In this document: positions 36,672-46,793 of the stretch, one piece after another
How positions within the stretch are numbered: the first letter of the stretch is position 1
Layout of the letters: every line of letters begins with the position of its first letter
Assembly: GCA_016709995.1 (NCBI GenBank)
Contig: JADJLQ010000001.1
Location: 220,001-284,000, forward strand
Length of the DNA stretch: 64,000 nucleotides
Origin: Saprospiraceae bacterium
GTDB lineage: Bacteria; Bacteroidota; Bacteroidia; Chitinophagales; Saprospiraceae
Direction of reading: 5' to 3'
Notes under the pieces: model-generated
The model's input: only the letters and a program-made list of their open reading frames with translations
Database searches by the model: none
What the model was told of the DNA's origin: nothing
Position numbers and translations under genes: made by a program

Positions 36672-36679
36672 TAATTTTG
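36672..36679 (+). promoter_or_regulatory. Putative -7 promoter element of the sdh operon
   Basis: TAATTTTG matches TAnnTTTG and lies 44 bases before the sdhC start in the divergent intergenic region. A -33 TTTG at the right distance is not clear. Confidence 0.4.
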
Positions 36680-36723
36680 CCTTTGATATTGAGTATATCC
36701 ACCTTTTTTCGAATCAAAGTTTT

Positions 36724-37404
36724 ATGAATTGGATTCTACAATTTTTTAAGTCATCTCTTGGCAAAAAAATCATCATGAGCCTGACAGGCTTATTCCTTTG
36801 CCTTTTTCTTGTCGTGCACCTTATGGGCAATTTTCAATTGCTTAAAGATGATGAGGGTGAAGCATTTAATAAGTATACTTATTTTATGACTCATAACCCA
36901 TTGATCAAATTTATCAGCTATTCTCTATATACCTTTATTTTGTTACACACAATTCAGGGCCTTATCTTGGTTTATGAGAATAGAAAGTCGAGAATTAGTA
37001 ATTACAATACCAAGCACGCCTCAAAGACTACTTTTGGATCCAGGCATATGGGGTTATTAGGTACCATGATATTATTTTTTCTGGTTGGGCATATGGGTGA
37101 CTTTTGGTTTAAGATGAAGCAAGGAGTCTTAGAGACCGTCAACTATGTTGATTACGAAGCGATGCAAAATCTTTATTCCAGGGTTTCCATGGCTTATGAT
37201 CAATGGTGGATCGTATTATTATATGTCATCAGTATGGTGGTGTTAGCCTTCCATTTGGAGCATGGCTTTCAAAGTGCTTTTCAGACCCTCGGATTCAATC
37301 ATCCAAGGTATACACCTATCATAAAGGGTATTGGAAGATTATTCTGCATACTCATACCGCTTGGTTTTGCTATTATTCCTATTTATCATTTTCTTTTTAA
37401 ATAA
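36724..37404 (+). CDS. sdhC: Succinate dehydrogenase cytochrome b subunit (B-type)
   Basis: This is the single membrane anchor of the Bacteroidota B-type succinate:menaquinone oxidoreductase, carrying two haems b. The 226-residue protein has five helices and histidines at the expected places: LFLVVHLMGNFQLL in helix 1, SLYTFILLHTIQGLILVYENR in helix 2, MILFFLVGHMGDFWFKM in helix 3 and VVLAFHLEHGFQSAFQTLG in helix 4. The conserved KKIIMSLTGLFLCLF start is typical. First gene of sdhCAB, 9 bases ahead of sdhA. Confidence 0.94.
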   Translation: MNWILQFFKSSLGKKIIMSLTGLFLCLFLVVHLMGNFQLLKDDEGEAFNKYTYFMTHNPLIKFISYSLYTFILLHTIQGLILVYENRKSRISNYNTKHASKTTFGSRHMGLLGTMILFFLVGHMGDFWFKMKQGVLETVNYVDYEAMQNLYSRVSMAYDQWWIVLLYVISMVVLAFHLEHGFQSAFQTLGFNHPRYTPIIKGIGRLFCILIPLGFAIIPIYHFLFK

Positions 37405-37413
37405 TTATTCAGC

Positions 37414-39408
37414 ATGGAATTGAATTCCAAAGTACCGCCTGGCCCCATCGCCGAAAAGTGGACCAACTATAGATCTAAAGTACCTCTGGTAGCTCCTCAA
37501 AATAAGCGAAAATTAGATGTGATTGTCGTAGGATCCGGGCTTGCAGGAGCATCTGCTGCGGCCAGTTTAGGCGAGCTCGGCTATAATGTACAGTGTTTCA
37601 CTTTTCACGATAGCCCTCGTCGGGCACATAGCATTGCTGCACAAGGAGGTATCAATGCCGCTAAAAACTACGCTAATGATGGAGATAGTGTCTTCAGGTT
37701 ATTTTATGATACGGTCAAAGGTGGTGACTACCGTGCCCGGGAAGGCAATGTATATCGAATGGCAGAAGTGAGTGTCGATATTATCGATCAGTGTGTCGCA
37801 CAGGGTGTTCCTTTTGCTCGTGAGTATGGTGGTTTGTTGGAAAACAGGTCATTTGGTGGTGTACAGGTATCAAGGACTTTTTACGCTCGGGGTCAAACCG
37901 GGCAACAGCTATTGATTGGAGCATATAGTGCTTTATCCAGACAGATATCACTGGGCACCGTAAAAATGTACAATCGCCATGAAATGATGGATGTAGTGAT
38001 CGTTGATGGTAAAGCAAGGGGTATCATAGTACGCAACCTTGTGACAGGGCAGCTGGAGCGATACAGTGCACACTGTGTAGTCTTAGCCACAGGTGGGTAT
38101 GGCAATGTATATTATCTGTCTACTAACGCTATGGGTTGTAATGTGAGTGCAGCCTGGAAAGCTGTAAAAAAAGGAGCTTTGATGGCCAATCCATGTTTCA
38201 CCCAGATACATCCAACCTGTATCCCGGTCAGTGGAGAATACCAATCTAAACTCACCCTCATGTCCGAATCCCTGCGCAATGATGGTCGGGTATGGGTACC
38301 GAAAAATGTGGATGATGTGATGGCCATCAGAAACAGAACAAAAAAAGCTACGGACATTCCAGAATCGGATAGAGATTATTACCTGGAAAGGATGTATCCT
38401 GCCTTTGCCAATCTCGTACCCAGGGATGTAGCTTCCAGAGCTGCTAAAAAGGTCTGTGATGAAGGGAGAGGAGTCAATGCCACCGGATTGGCAGTGTACC
38501 TGGACTTTGATGCCGCGATCGATCGCTATGGTAAATCGCAAGCTAATACAAAGGGGATACATAATCCGAATGCAGCCACCATCAGATCTTTAGGTGAAGC
38601 AGTCATTAGCGAAAAGTATGGCAACCTCTTCGAAATGTATGAAAAAATAGTTGGTGATGATCCCTACAAGACTCCAATGATGATCTATCCCGCTATTCAT
38701 TATACCATGGGTGGACTCTGGGTGGATTATAACCTGGAGACTAATCTGCCAGGGTTGTTCGCATTGGGAGAGTGCAATTTTAGTGACCATGGCGCTAACA
38801 GATTAGGAGCATCTGCCTTAATGCAAGGCCTGGCTGATGGTTACTTTATATTGCCATATACGATCGGTGCGTTTTTGTCTAATGAGATCCGGACGCCATC
38901 TATTAAAACAACCAGTCCTGAGTTTGATCAGGCTGAGAATGATGTCAAAGACAGAATACAGCATTTGCTGACCATTCAAGGCAGCCAGTCCGTAGAAAGT
39001 CTGCACAGACAGTTGGGCAAAATCATGTGGGATTATTGTGGTATGGCCAGAACTAAAGAGGGCTTAATGTATGCGCGCCAGGAAATCAGAAAACTCAGAG
39101 ACACTTTTTGGAAAGAAGTCTACGTGCCCGGTACAGCCGACGAATTTAATCCCGAATTAGATAAAGCCAATCGCGTAGCTGATTTTATGGAGTTGGGCGA
39201 AATGATGATCGTAGACGCACTGAATCGTAACGAAAGTTGTGGTGGTCATTTTCGGGAAGAATATCAAGATGCTGAAGGAGAGGCACTCAGGCAAGACGAG
39301 GAATTTGCTTACGCAGCAGCCTGGGAATGGAACGACAGTGATATGATCCTCAGTAAAGAACCACTCAAATTTGAATATGTCGAATTGAAATCTAGAAGCT
39401 ATAAATAA
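37414..39408 (+). CDS. sdhA: Succinate dehydrogenase flavoprotein subunit
   Basis: SdhA oxidises succinate to fumarate with covalently bound FAD. The 664-residue protein shows the dinucleotide-binding VIVVGSGLAGASAAASLGE, the FAD-attachment motif RRAHSIAAQGGINAAKN (covalent His), VLATGGYGNVYYLSTNA, PCFTQIHPTCIP, the catalytic-Arg region LVPRDVASRA, and HYTMGGLWVDY. The C-terminal capping domain with NRNESCGGHFREEYQ is complete. The protein belongs to the Bacteroidota/epsilon-like form. It sits between sdhC (9-base gap) and sdhB (57-base gap). Confidence 0.96.
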   Translation: MELNSKVPPGPIAEKWTNYRSKVPLVAPQNKRKLDVIVVGSGLAGASAAASLGELGYNVQCFTFHDSPRRAHSIAAQGGINAAKNYANDGDSVFRLFYDTVKGGDYRAREGNVYRMAEVSVDIIDQCVAQGVPFAREYGGLLENRSFGGVQVSRTFYARGQTGQQLLIGAYSALSRQISLGTVKMYNRHEMMDVVIVDGKARGIIVRNLVTGQLERYSAHCVVLATGGYGNVYYLSTNAMGCNVSAAWKAVKKGALMANPCFTQIHPTCIPVSGEYQSKLTLMSESLRNDGRVWVPKNVDDVMAIRNRTKKATDIPESDRDYYLERMYPAFANLVPRDVASRAAKKVCDEGRGVNATGLAVYLDFDAAIDRYGKSQANTKGIHNPNAATIRSLGEAVISEKYGNLFEMYEKIVGDDPYKTPMMIYPAIHYTMGGLWVDYNLETNLPGLFALGECNFSDHGANRLGASALMQGLADGYFILPYTIGAFLSNEIRTPSIKTTSPEFDQAENDVKDRIQHLLTIQGSQSVESLHRQLGKIMWDYCGMARTKEGLMYARQEIRKLRDTFWKEVYVPGTADEFNPELDKANRVADFMELGEMMIVDALNRNESCGGHFREEYQDAEGEALRQDEEFAYAAAWEWNDSDMILSKEPLKFEYVELKSRSYK

Positions 39409-39465
39409 TACCTAATGTCCTTTGACAGAAGTCCAATGATCCATGTCATTTAAAAAGATAGATTG

Positions 39466-40209
39466 ATGAAACTGACACTAAAAATCTGGAGACAAAAAAA
39501 CAACAAAGATCAGGGTCGATTTGAACTCCATACAGTCGATGCCAATGAACACATGTCATTTTTAGAAATGTTGGATGTGCTTAATGAATCTTTGTTAGAT
39601 CGAAAACAAGATACCATAGCCTTTGATCATGATTGTCGGGAAGGCATCTGTGGTGCTTGTAGTATGATGATCAATGGACAGCCACATGGGCCATTGAAAG
39701 GCACCACGACCTGTCAATTGCATATGAGACATTTTAAAGAAGGAGATACGATCGTCATCGAACCCTTCAGAGCCAATGCATTTCCTGTGATTAAAGATTT
39801 GGTCGTCGATCGATCTTCGTTCGATCGTATCATCCAGGCTGGGGGATATATATCTGTCAATACTGGGCAAGCCCCCGATGGAAATGCTACCGCTGTAAAT
39901 CGGGACCATGCCAGTGCTGCATTTGATGCTGCAGCATGTATAGGTTGTGGGGCCTGCGTAGCAGCATGCCCAAATGCATCTGCCATGTTATTTACTTCTG
40001 CTAAAGTGTCACACCTCGCTTTATTGCCACAAGGCCAGGTTGAACGTAAGACCAGGGTTAAAAATATGGTCAACCAAATGGATATTGAAGGCTTTGGAAA
40101 ATGCTCCAATACCTATGCATGTGAAGCAGAATGCCCAAAGGATATCTCCGTTGACAATATTGCCAGGATGAACAGAGAGTATTATAGTGCGGTATTCGGA
40201 GCCGTATAA
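39466..40209 (+). CDS. sdhB: Succinate dehydrogenase iron-sulfur subunit
   Basis: SdhB passes electrons from FAD to the membrane haems through three Fe-S clusters. The 247-residue protein has the 2Fe-2S motif CREGICGACSMMINGQPHG with a later Cys in TTTCQLH, the 4Fe-4S motif CIGCGACVAACPN and the third-cluster motif CSNTYACEAECPKDIS. I start at the ATG at 39466 (MKLTLKIWRQK); a TTG three bases earlier is less likely. Last gene of sdhCAB; no hairpin terminator is evident before the convergent GT39 gene 24 bases on. Confidence 0.95.
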   Translation: MKLTLKIWRQKNNKDQGRFELHTVDANEHMSFLEMLDVLNESLLDRKQDTIAFDHDCREGICGACSMMINGQPHGPLKGTTTCQLHMRHFKEGDTIVIEPFRANAFPVIKDLVVDRSSFDRIIQAGGYISVNTGQAPDGNATAVNRDHASAAFDAAACIGCGACVAACPNASAMLFTSAKVSHLALLPQGQVERKTRVKNMVNQMDIEGFGKCSNTYACEAECPKDISVDNIARMNREYYSAVFGAV

Positions 40210-40233
40210 ATGATATCACAATAATATTCCAGC

Positions 40234-41832
40234 TCAGTCATTACCTGATGGCTGTGTAGTTTTGAAAAGTTTGAAAGCATTATTCATTCTGTCAAAGAAA
40301 GCTGGAGTCGGATATTGACATAAATATATCTGTGTACCATGCTGTCGGGATAATGGCATATCAAGTTCAAATACTTTCTCAATTTTTTGAAAATAACCCG
40401 GCATATCGCTTCCTAACTCATCATTGACATATATTAATGTTTGAAAGTCAGCTGGTAGTGTGTCTGGTAGCCAATAGCGATAACTATCACTAAAACTTAG
40501 CACTTGAGGAAGGTCATAAGGCTTGCCAAAATGTTCTATTGCACCTGCCTGACCATAATTTTCTGCATAAATATCTGCTGTTTTTTTATCAGTTATGTTT
40601 TGCCAGGTTTTACCTGTATGAAGGGCAATTTCTTTCCAACCAAGCATATCCGCAAAATCCTGAGGCAAGTCATATTGACGACCATCTTCCCATCTCAGAA
40701 TGCCTTCCATACCTGGAATCCGAGTAAGCACCTTAACGAACCTGGCCTCCTTTGCCGGAGGCAATAGGGGTAAGGACGCCGGTAAATTGATCAAGCCAAA
40801 TAAAATCATCCAACCAGGTAAGATGTAGCGAATCATTCTCCATTTATCTTGTGTCTTGTTTTCTAAGTATACAGCGCCTGCAGCGATCAAAACCGGGTAT
40901 GCTCCAATAGAATAATAGCTTTTGGCGCTAAATGCCAATAAGATCAGAATCACCATCAGATACATCCATCCAAATATCCGCCAGGGAGCAGTTTCTTTGC
41001 AGATCAAGAGAACATATAGCCCAGCGATCCAAATTGGCAAAGCCGGAAGAAAAAACAATAGCTGATCGATGGCAAAACCTGATAGGGAAACATGTGAAAA
41101 TTGGGTTGCCGACAACTTGCTCATATGCTCAAAAACTGGAAATGAATGCGTGTATTGCCAGTAAATATTGGGCGATAGGATCAATAGGGTCGATCCGATA
41201 GCATAATAAAGCTGACGCCTTGAAAAGATCTTACGATAACTGGTCAGCAACAATCCCGGAAGCATAGAAAATAAAAAAATCAATACCGTGTATTTATTTA
41301 ATAGTCCTAATCCAGCTGTAAAACCAAAGTATAACAACCAGGATGTATCATTTGTATTGATATATTTAATAAAGATCCAACACAGCAGGGTCCAATAAAA
41401 AACATCAAACACCACCGGCATAAACAGCATGCTTGGTCTTAAAAAGGCACCGGCGGTTATGCCTGCCATACCAATTAAGGTCATGGACCAATTTCCTGTA
41501 AAAGGGGCCTTTGTAGTGGGCCATATCTCTTTGGCTATTAGTCCCGTCATCAATACTGTTATCGAACCAAATAAGGTAGCGATCAGCCGGATAGCACCTA
41601 CAGATCCTCCCAAAACAGAATCTCCAAACCATGCCCAAAACCCGATAGCAGGTGGTACTGAAGCATAACCCCATGCAAGATGTCGTCCAAGGGCAAGATA
41701 TAATAACTCGTCTCTATGAAAGGACCATTGAGCATTGAGTATCACATGGAGTGATATTTTTAAAAAGACAAATGCCGAAAGAATGTAAACCCAAGTTTTT
41801 TTGCTCCTGGCAGGATTGTCTTGAGTATTCAT
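40234..41832 (-). CDS. Glycosyltransferase family 39 membrane protein
   Basis: The 532-residue integral membrane protein matches the PMT/ArnT-like GT39 family, which transfers sugars from polyprenyl phosphate donors on the periplasmic side. The first loop carries the catalytic acidic pair in FHRDELLYLALGRHL, and WGYASVPPAIGFWAWFGD follows as in the family. About ten helices run from residue 13 to about 350, then a periplasmic domain (about 370-520) with WEDGRQYDLPQDFADMLGW. The acceptor is unknown (lipid A, protein or glycan). It starts 17 bases after the uppP gene, so a shared undecaprenyl-linked role is possible. Confidence 0.85.
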   Translation of the reverse strand: MNTQDNPARSKKTWVYILSAFVFLKISLHVILNAQWSFHRDELLYLALGRHLAWGYASVPPAIGFWAWFGDSVLGGSVGAIRLIATLFGSITVLMTGLIAKEIWPTTKAPFTGNWSMTLIGMAGITAGAFLRPSMLFMPVVFDVFYWTLLCWIFIKYINTNDTSWLLYFGFTAGLGLLNKYTVLIFLFSMLPGLLLTSYRKIFSRRQLYYAIGSTLLILSPNIYWQYTHSFPVFEHMSKLSATQFSHVSLSGFAIDQLLFFLPALPIWIAGLYVLLICKETAPWRIFGWMYLMVILILLAFSAKSYYSIGAYPVLIAAGAVYLENKTQDKWRMIRYILPGWMILFGLINLPASLPLLPPAKEARFVKVLTRIPGMEGILRWEDGRQYDLPQDFADMLGWKEIALHTGKTWQNITDKKTADIYAENYGQAGAIEHFGKPYDLPQVLSFSDSYRYWLPDTLPADFQTLIYVNDELGSDMPGYFQKIEKVFELDMPLSRQHGTQIYLCQYPTPAFFDRMNNAFKLFKTTQPSGND

Positions 41833-41849
41833 CCGGGTATAAAATTTTA

Positions 41850-42674
41850 TCAGCGATTAAACCACCATAAAAGTACTATGCCGACGATTACTCTATAATA
41901 CCCAAAGACTTTAAATCCGGATCTTTGAAGGTAGGTTATCAATAATCGGATCGCCAGGATAGCAACCAGAAAAGCTACGATATTGCCTATTACAAAGGCT
42001 ATGATATTTTCTGAGGATCTAAGGATAAGATCATAACCTTTCATTTGTATCCCGTCGATCATCCAATGTTTTAAAAACAGCGAGTATAAGGTGGCAGCGG
42101 CCATGGTTGGAACTGCCAAAAAAAACGAGAATTCTGCGGCAGTATCACGATCCAATTTCTGTTGCATTCCTCCTATAATGGAGGCTGCACTCCGACTTAC
42201 TCCAGGTATCATAGCTATTGTCTGCCAAAATCCGATCACTAAAGAATTTTTATTGGAGATGCCTGGTTCATCATGAATTGTTGGGTTTTTGAAAACTTTG
42301 TCGATGAAAAGCAGGACGATTCCGCCTAAGATCATTGTGATCGCTACGACTCTGGGGCTTTCGAGCAATTCATCGATTTTATCTGAAAACAAAAAACCCA
42401 ATACCAGCGCAGGCATCACACCGATGATTAGTTTAAAATAAAATGATATGTTCTTAAATCCTTTGAGTATAGGCTCTAGAAACTTTTTACGATATAGTAC
42501 TACCACTGCCAGGATAGCCCCTAGCTGAATGGAAACCTCAAATAATTTGGTAAATTCCCCTGTCTGTATGCCCATAATAGAGCTTGTAATGATCATATGT
42601 CCGGTGGAAGATATGGGCAAAAACTCGGTAATGCCTTCCACGATGGCGATAATTATAGCTTGTAATATATCCAT
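41850..42674 (-). CDS. uppP: Undecaprenyl-diphosphatase UppP/BacA
   Basis: UppP recycles undecaprenyl diphosphate to the monophosphate carrier used for peptidoglycan and O-glycan synthesis; extra copies give bacitracin resistance. The 274-residue membrane protein has the two signature motifs EGITEFLPISSTGHMII near the N-terminus and MIPGVSRSAASIIGGM around residue 160, each with conserved Ser/Arg/His, and about eight helices. Length is normal. It precedes the GT39 gene by 17 bases. Confidence 0.95.
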   Translation of the reverse strand: MDILQAIIIAIVEGITEFLPISSTGHMIITSSIMGIQTGEFTKLFEVSIQLGAILAVVVLYRKKFLEPILKGFKNISFYFKLIIGVMPALVLGFLFSDKIDELLESPRVVAITMILGGIVLLFIDKVFKNPTIHDEPGISNKNSLVIGFWQTIAMIPGVSRSAASIIGGMQQKLDRDTAAEFSFFLAVPTMAAATLYSLFLKHWMIDGIQMKGYDLILRSSENIIAFVIGNIVAFLVAILAIRLLITYLQRSGFKVFGYYRVIVGIVLLWWFNR

Positions 42675-42759
42675 GGGTACAAAAGAATGAAAAAAAATCT
42701 ATAAGAATTAAAATTATGTTTGGAAAGTAAAAACGGGATTGATAAAGTATATCCTATAT

Positions 42760-43710
42760 CTAATTGCCATGACTACTGTCTGTTGAGTCTATGACCAGAT
42801 TATGCCAATCTAACAATGCTCTTAAACTATCATCTGCGATGCCATGTTTGTTCCAATAATCTATCATTAATTGTTTTTTCTTGACTGCGGTGGTGGTCAA
42901 TACCCTTGCCTGGTCACCAAAACCCTCTTTGTATTCTTCGCTCCACTTGATGATTTGATATGGGAAGGTTGATTCATATTCGATGTACAAAGACCTTTGC
43001 AGTTCCGGATATTCTAATTGATATACTTTATTGCCATTGTCTATGGATAAAAGCCTGGTTTTGGCTCGATAAGGTTGGAGTGCTTTATGCGATAACCTGG
43101 AATAGACCAGTCCAGGGATGACCATGATGCTGTCCGATTGAATCAATGCATCCGGATTGAGGCGGATAAGACTCCAAATAGCATCCTCAGTCATATGCCG
43201 GTTGAGATGCATATCTTTTTCACCATCTGATTCAAAATAGGAGTGCAATTGGTATCGATAATGGTCATTATTGAGGTTAAGCTGAGCATATACTTGTCCA
43301 CACCACTCTGTAACTGAAGCAGCGATCTTGATAGCTTGCCAGGGTGCTACTCCCCCAGCGGCCACAAAACTGGACAACATAATATTATAGGGGTATAGGC
43401 CTGTATCGAAGCGCTTAGTCATGTTCATCTTTAATACAGGCACCTTATTTTCAGGCAGGATGGAGGTATTGTCCAGTTTAACTTGTTTGGATTTAGAAAA
43501 TTCTTCCGTCACGAAGATTAGGATTGCTTCTCCCTGTCGCATCTCACCATATCTTGCCTGGTTCAGATCATAGGCTGTAATCTCAGCTTTATTTTGATAC
43601 CAGTACTCATCAAAGCCGGCTGATTTGGCGACTACCGGACCTTTAAGCGCAGCAGGCTGGCAGCTCAACATGGTCAGGCATATCCATAGACTGAAAGTTT
43701 TGTATGTCAT
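42760..43710 (-). CDS. Conserved Bacteroidota lipoprotein, unknown function
   Basis: The 316-residue protein has a lipoprotein signal (LWICLTMLSC, Cys17). Conserved segments are WYQNKAEITAYDLNQARYGEMRQGEAILIFVTEEFSKSKQVKLDN, LKMNMTKRFDTGLYPYNIM and VTEWCGQVYAQLN. Homologues of this type are sometimes labelled septum formation inhibitor Maf, but none of the Maf nucleotide-pyrophosphatase motifs are visible, so that name should not be used. Secreted, beta-rich, no known activity. Spacing to neighbours (85 and 104 bases) does not prove an operon. Confidence 0.7.
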   Translation of the reverse strand: MTYKTFSLWICLTMLSCQPAALKGPVVAKSAGFDEYWYQNKAEITAYDLNQARYGEMRQGEAILIFVTEEFSKSKQVKLDNTSILPENKVPVLKMNMTKRFDTGLYPYNIMLSSFVAAGGVAPWQAIKIAASVTEWCGQVYAQLNLNNDHYRYQLHSYFESDGEKDMHLNRHMTEDAIWSLIRLNPDALIQSDSIMVIPGLVYSRLSHKALQPYRAKTRLLSIDNGNKVYQLEYPELQRSLYIEYESTFPYQIIKWSEEYKEGFGDQARVLTTTAVKKKQLMIDYWNKHGIADDSLRALLDWHNLVIDSTDSSHGN

Positions 43711-43814
43711 AACTAAGGCTTTTCATAAAATTACTAATTATCGTTGAGACATCTACCTGCTTCCAGATGTGAGCAACCTGGCTTAAAACAAAGTTGATTT
43801 TTTACCAAGATGAC

Positions 43815-45101
43815 TCAAGATTTTAACTTGCTGGATACTTGTTCTACTTGCCTCCAAATCCGCAATAGATTTTTTGAACAGATTTTAGCTATATCTTCTT
43901 CAGAATAGCCTCTCAACAGGAGCTCATGTACTATGTTTGGATAATCGGCTACATCCTTTAGCCCTACCGGCAATGAGTCACCTACGCCATCAAAATCAGA
44001 TCCTAAGCCAACATGATCTATCCCTGCTAGTTTGACTACATGATCGATGTGATCCACCACTTTTTTAACATCCGAATACAATGCAGGATGGGTCCTGGCA
44101 TACTCTCGGGAGATAGCATGTGCTGCTGAGTCTTTTGGTTCAAGGCCTTGTTCTTTTAATATTGTATTCAATTCATTACGAGCGAAATCATTTTTCTTTT
44201 GAATCGACCCATCGAGAAAATCAGATCCAAAATTGATCATAATCACTCCGCCATTTTCTTTTAATGCGGCGATCATATCATCCCCCATATTCCTTTCAAA
44301 TCCAGGTGTGAAGGACCTGCATGATGAATGAGAAGCGATCACTGGTGCCTGGCTGATCCGTGCGACCTGCCAAAAAGTGCTGTCGGTAACATGAGAGATA
44401 TCTACCATCACCCCCTGTCTATTCATTTCAAGCACTACCTTTTGACCGAAAGGACTGAGGCCATTCCACGTTCTGGATTTGGCATAAGCTGCATCACAGA
44501 TTTGATTGTCTTCTGAGTGAGTCAACGTGATATATCGAATCCCTTTGGAATGGAAAAAAGCAATATTCGCGAGGTCATCTTCGATTGGAGCGCCGTTTTC
44601 CATACCCATAGGAAGGGAAATCAATCCTCGGGTAAAATTGGATTCTACCTGATCTACCGTAAGGCCAGGGGCAAACTTGTCAGGATGCGCCTCGATGATG
44701 CTTTCTACCATAGAGATTAAAGATTCTGCATAGGTTTTTGCACCACCTTTTTGATAAGATGCAGGAATATAGATGGACATAAAGGGACATGACAAACCGC
44801 CTATTTTTGATCTCACATAGTCAAAATCTCCTTCTTTACTTTCAACGGGAATGCCTACAAACTCTTTGGTAGGTCTGAAGTTTTTAATGCTCAATCGATA
44901 AGGAAGATCTACATGACCATCTACGATGATGTATTTATGAGCCAACTTGATGGCGAATTCTTTCAATTCTTCGGGATCAGTAGGAATCGCTGCAGTCTTT
45001 GGAGGAATGGGAGGTATAATAGGTTTCTCCGGATGTGCTACCCGCATAGTTTGGCAGGCTAACATGAGGAACAAGGCAAAAACATACTTCAAAAACTTCA
45101 T
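43815..45101 (-). CDS. Membrane dipeptidase, peptidase family M19
   Basis: M19 enzymes are zinc dipeptidases related to renal dipeptidase, cleaving dipeptides, sometimes with a D-amino acid. The 428-residue protein has a lipoprotein signal (FALFLMLAC, Cys16) and a TIM-barrel with metal ligands in VDGHVDLPYRL, a Glu in PMGMENGAPIEDD, His in VDISHVTDSTFWQV and SHSSCRSFTPGFERN, and the C-terminal HVGLGSDFDGVGDSLP. Full length. As a probable surface or periplasmic lipoprotein it likely serves peptide uptake or wall-peptide recycling. Confidence 0.9.
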   Translation of the reverse strand: MKFLKYVFALFLMLACQTMRVAHPEKPIIPPIPPKTAAIPTDPEELKEFAIKLAHKYIIVDGHVDLPYRLSIKNFRPTKEFVGIPVESKEGDFDYVRSKIGGLSCPFMSIYIPASYQKGGAKTYAESLISMVESIIEAHPDKFAPGLTVDQVESNFTRGLISLPMGMENGAPIEDDLANIAFFHSKGIRYITLTHSEDNQICDAAYAKSRTWNGLSPFGQKVVLEMNRQGVMVDISHVTDSTFWQVARISQAPVIASHSSCRSFTPGFERNMGDDMIAALKENGGVIMINFGSDFLDGSIQKKNDFARNELNTILKEQGLEPKDSAAHAISREYARTHPALYSDVKKVVDHIDHVVKLAGIDHVGLGSDFDGVGDSLPVGLKDVADYPNIVHELLLRGYSEEDIAKICSKNLLRIWRQVEQVSSKLKS

Positions 45102-45272
45102 ACTAGTTGATTTAAAATCTACATTTATACTGAATGGTTCGTGCGAGCCATTAGCAGTAAGTAAGAAAATGTTCTGGAAGTATATAATTTATCTTCGGTT
45201 CAGCAGGTAAAACCAGATTTGCTAAACATCTTAGCTGTTATTTATTGTCATCAATAACAGCTACCAGGCAGT

Positions 45273-46667
45273 TTATTTTTTCCAAGGTAAACTATTCACC
45301 TTTCTGGCTGCTTTATATCCAATAGCCAATCCTTCATCTGCATCCATACGATAATGCACGCCTAAATAAATCCTTGAAATAGCATTTTCAATGGCCATTT
45401 CATCAAAAGAATTAAACGTGCGTGGTATACCATTAAATTCAGTACGAAGTTCGTGGCTTTTATCTGTCATACCGTATTCAGTGCCGTAAAAAGTGTTGAG
45501 TATACCCGCTGCTGCTGCACCAAAACCTGAATGGCCCGATGGATATGCAGGAAATGAGGGGGTGATACCTTTGTAACCATTGACAGTGTTATTCAAAGTA
45601 GGAGTCCATGCAGGATCGATAATACGATTGATAAAACTCACTGGCCTTTCAATATTATAAGTGTATTTGGTATTCCATACAGATATTCCTGCATCAGTCA
45701 AAGCCATACCTAATTTGGCATATAAGAAAACCACTGTCTCAAGGCTGGATTTATGATCTTCGATCACCTGGTTGGCAATAGAAATCCATCTGCCCGATGG
45801 TTCGAAAGTGAGCTCATAAATATCATCACTCCAAAACTCACCGATCCATTGTCTATTGTAGACGACTGGACTGGTCATGCCATAGACTTCCATGGCTTGC
45901 AAATAAAAGGGAGATCTGACATCTTCACTAAATTCTCCAACCCAATATTGATATGGTCGACCTAATAGCTCATCTTGTTTCAATGCAAAGGGTCTTACTT
46001 TGCCCCAATAAGGAAATAAGGCAGGAGAGTAATCTGGCCCGGTGGGTTGCCATTTGCCAGGTCCTTTGGGCGGAACGTAATCCAGAGGAGTAGGATTTTT
46101 AAAACCATTGTGACCAATTTGATCGGTCTCTGACCAAGTGTAAAATGCATCAGCGACTGCAATACCTCTTGAAGTGGATCTGTCTATCACTTCTTTAGGG
46201 ATTTTCAAACCATAGATGCTATTAAAACGAAGGTTGATGGCGTCTATCCTGTCAATATAGATTTGAGTGATATTTGGATAAAATTTTTTGAACAAGTGAT
46301 AATAAACAGAATTGAGCACCGTAGGCCAATGATATTCTTTGCCCACTTCAATAGAGGGAACTAAAAGGTCAGGATACAATTTGGATAAAGAGTTATAGTC
46401 TGGCATGCCCGGCACTACAGCTTCGTAACCGGCCAAGCCTACATATCCCAATAATCTGGCAGCAGCCGGTGGACGATACCCAGGTGAAAATCGATCTATT
46501 TCTAAAAATAATTTATACCACTGTAAACTTACATCTGCGTCGTAACTTTTAACCTGAGCAATCTTACCAGGATCTGTTGGATCATCTACCTGGCCGCTTT
46601 TGCAAGATGACACAAATATCGATAAGCAGAATATATAGAAAAAAAGATATGTAATTTTTTTTGGCAT
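45273..46667 (-). CDS. Vanadium-dependent haloperoxidase / PAP2-like lipoprotein
   Basis: The 464-residue protein has a lipoprotein signal (IFVSSCKSG) and the PAP2/vanadium-haloperoxidase core. All three active-site motifs are seen: K-x6-RP in KYTYNIERPVSF, PSGH in AYPSGHSGFGAAAAG and SR-x5-H in SRIYLGVHYRMDAD. These residues bind phosphate or vanadate. Such Bacteroidota proteins are annotated as vanadium haloperoxidases, but acid phosphatase activity is an equal possibility because both share the same site. It stands alone on the minus strand. Confidence 0.85.
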   Translation of the reverse strand: MPKKITYLFFYIFCLSIFVSSCKSGQVDDPTDPGKIAQVKSYDADVSLQWYKLFLEIDRFSPGYRPPAAARLLGYVGLAGYEAVVPGMPDYNSLSKLYPDLLVPSIEVGKEYHWPTVLNSVYYHLFKKFYPNITQIYIDRIDAINLRFNSIYGLKIPKEVIDRSTSRGIAVADAFYTWSETDQIGHNGFKNPTPLDYVPPKGPGKWQPTGPDYSPALFPYWGKVRPFALKQDELLGRPYQYWVGEFSEDVRSPFYLQAMEVYGMTSPVVYNRQWIGEFWSDDIYELTFEPSGRWISIANQVIEDHKSSLETVVFLYAKLGMALTDAGISVWNTKYTYNIERPVSFINRIIDPAWTPTLNNTVNGYKGITPSFPAYPSGHSGFGAAAAGILNTFYGTEYGMTDKSHELRTEFNGIPRTFNSFDEMAIENAISRIYLGVHYRMDADEGLAIGYKAARKVNSLPWKK

Positions 46668-46793
46668 AGGATATAAAGGTTCTTTGTACGTTTTCTAGGT
46701 TAGCTTCTGTAAATCACCAGATTAGCATGGGCAAATCTAAAAAAACCAAACGAAATTTACACAATTTTAACTCATCAAAATATAATTATTTTT

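Noticed and set aside
38083..38562. 159-codon minus-strand frame
   Set aside because: Shadow of sdhA.
39714..40109. 131-codon minus-strand frame
   Set aside because: Shadow of sdhB.
42760..43710. Label septum formation inhibitor Maf
   Set aside because: The protein is a secreted lipoprotein without Maf motifs.
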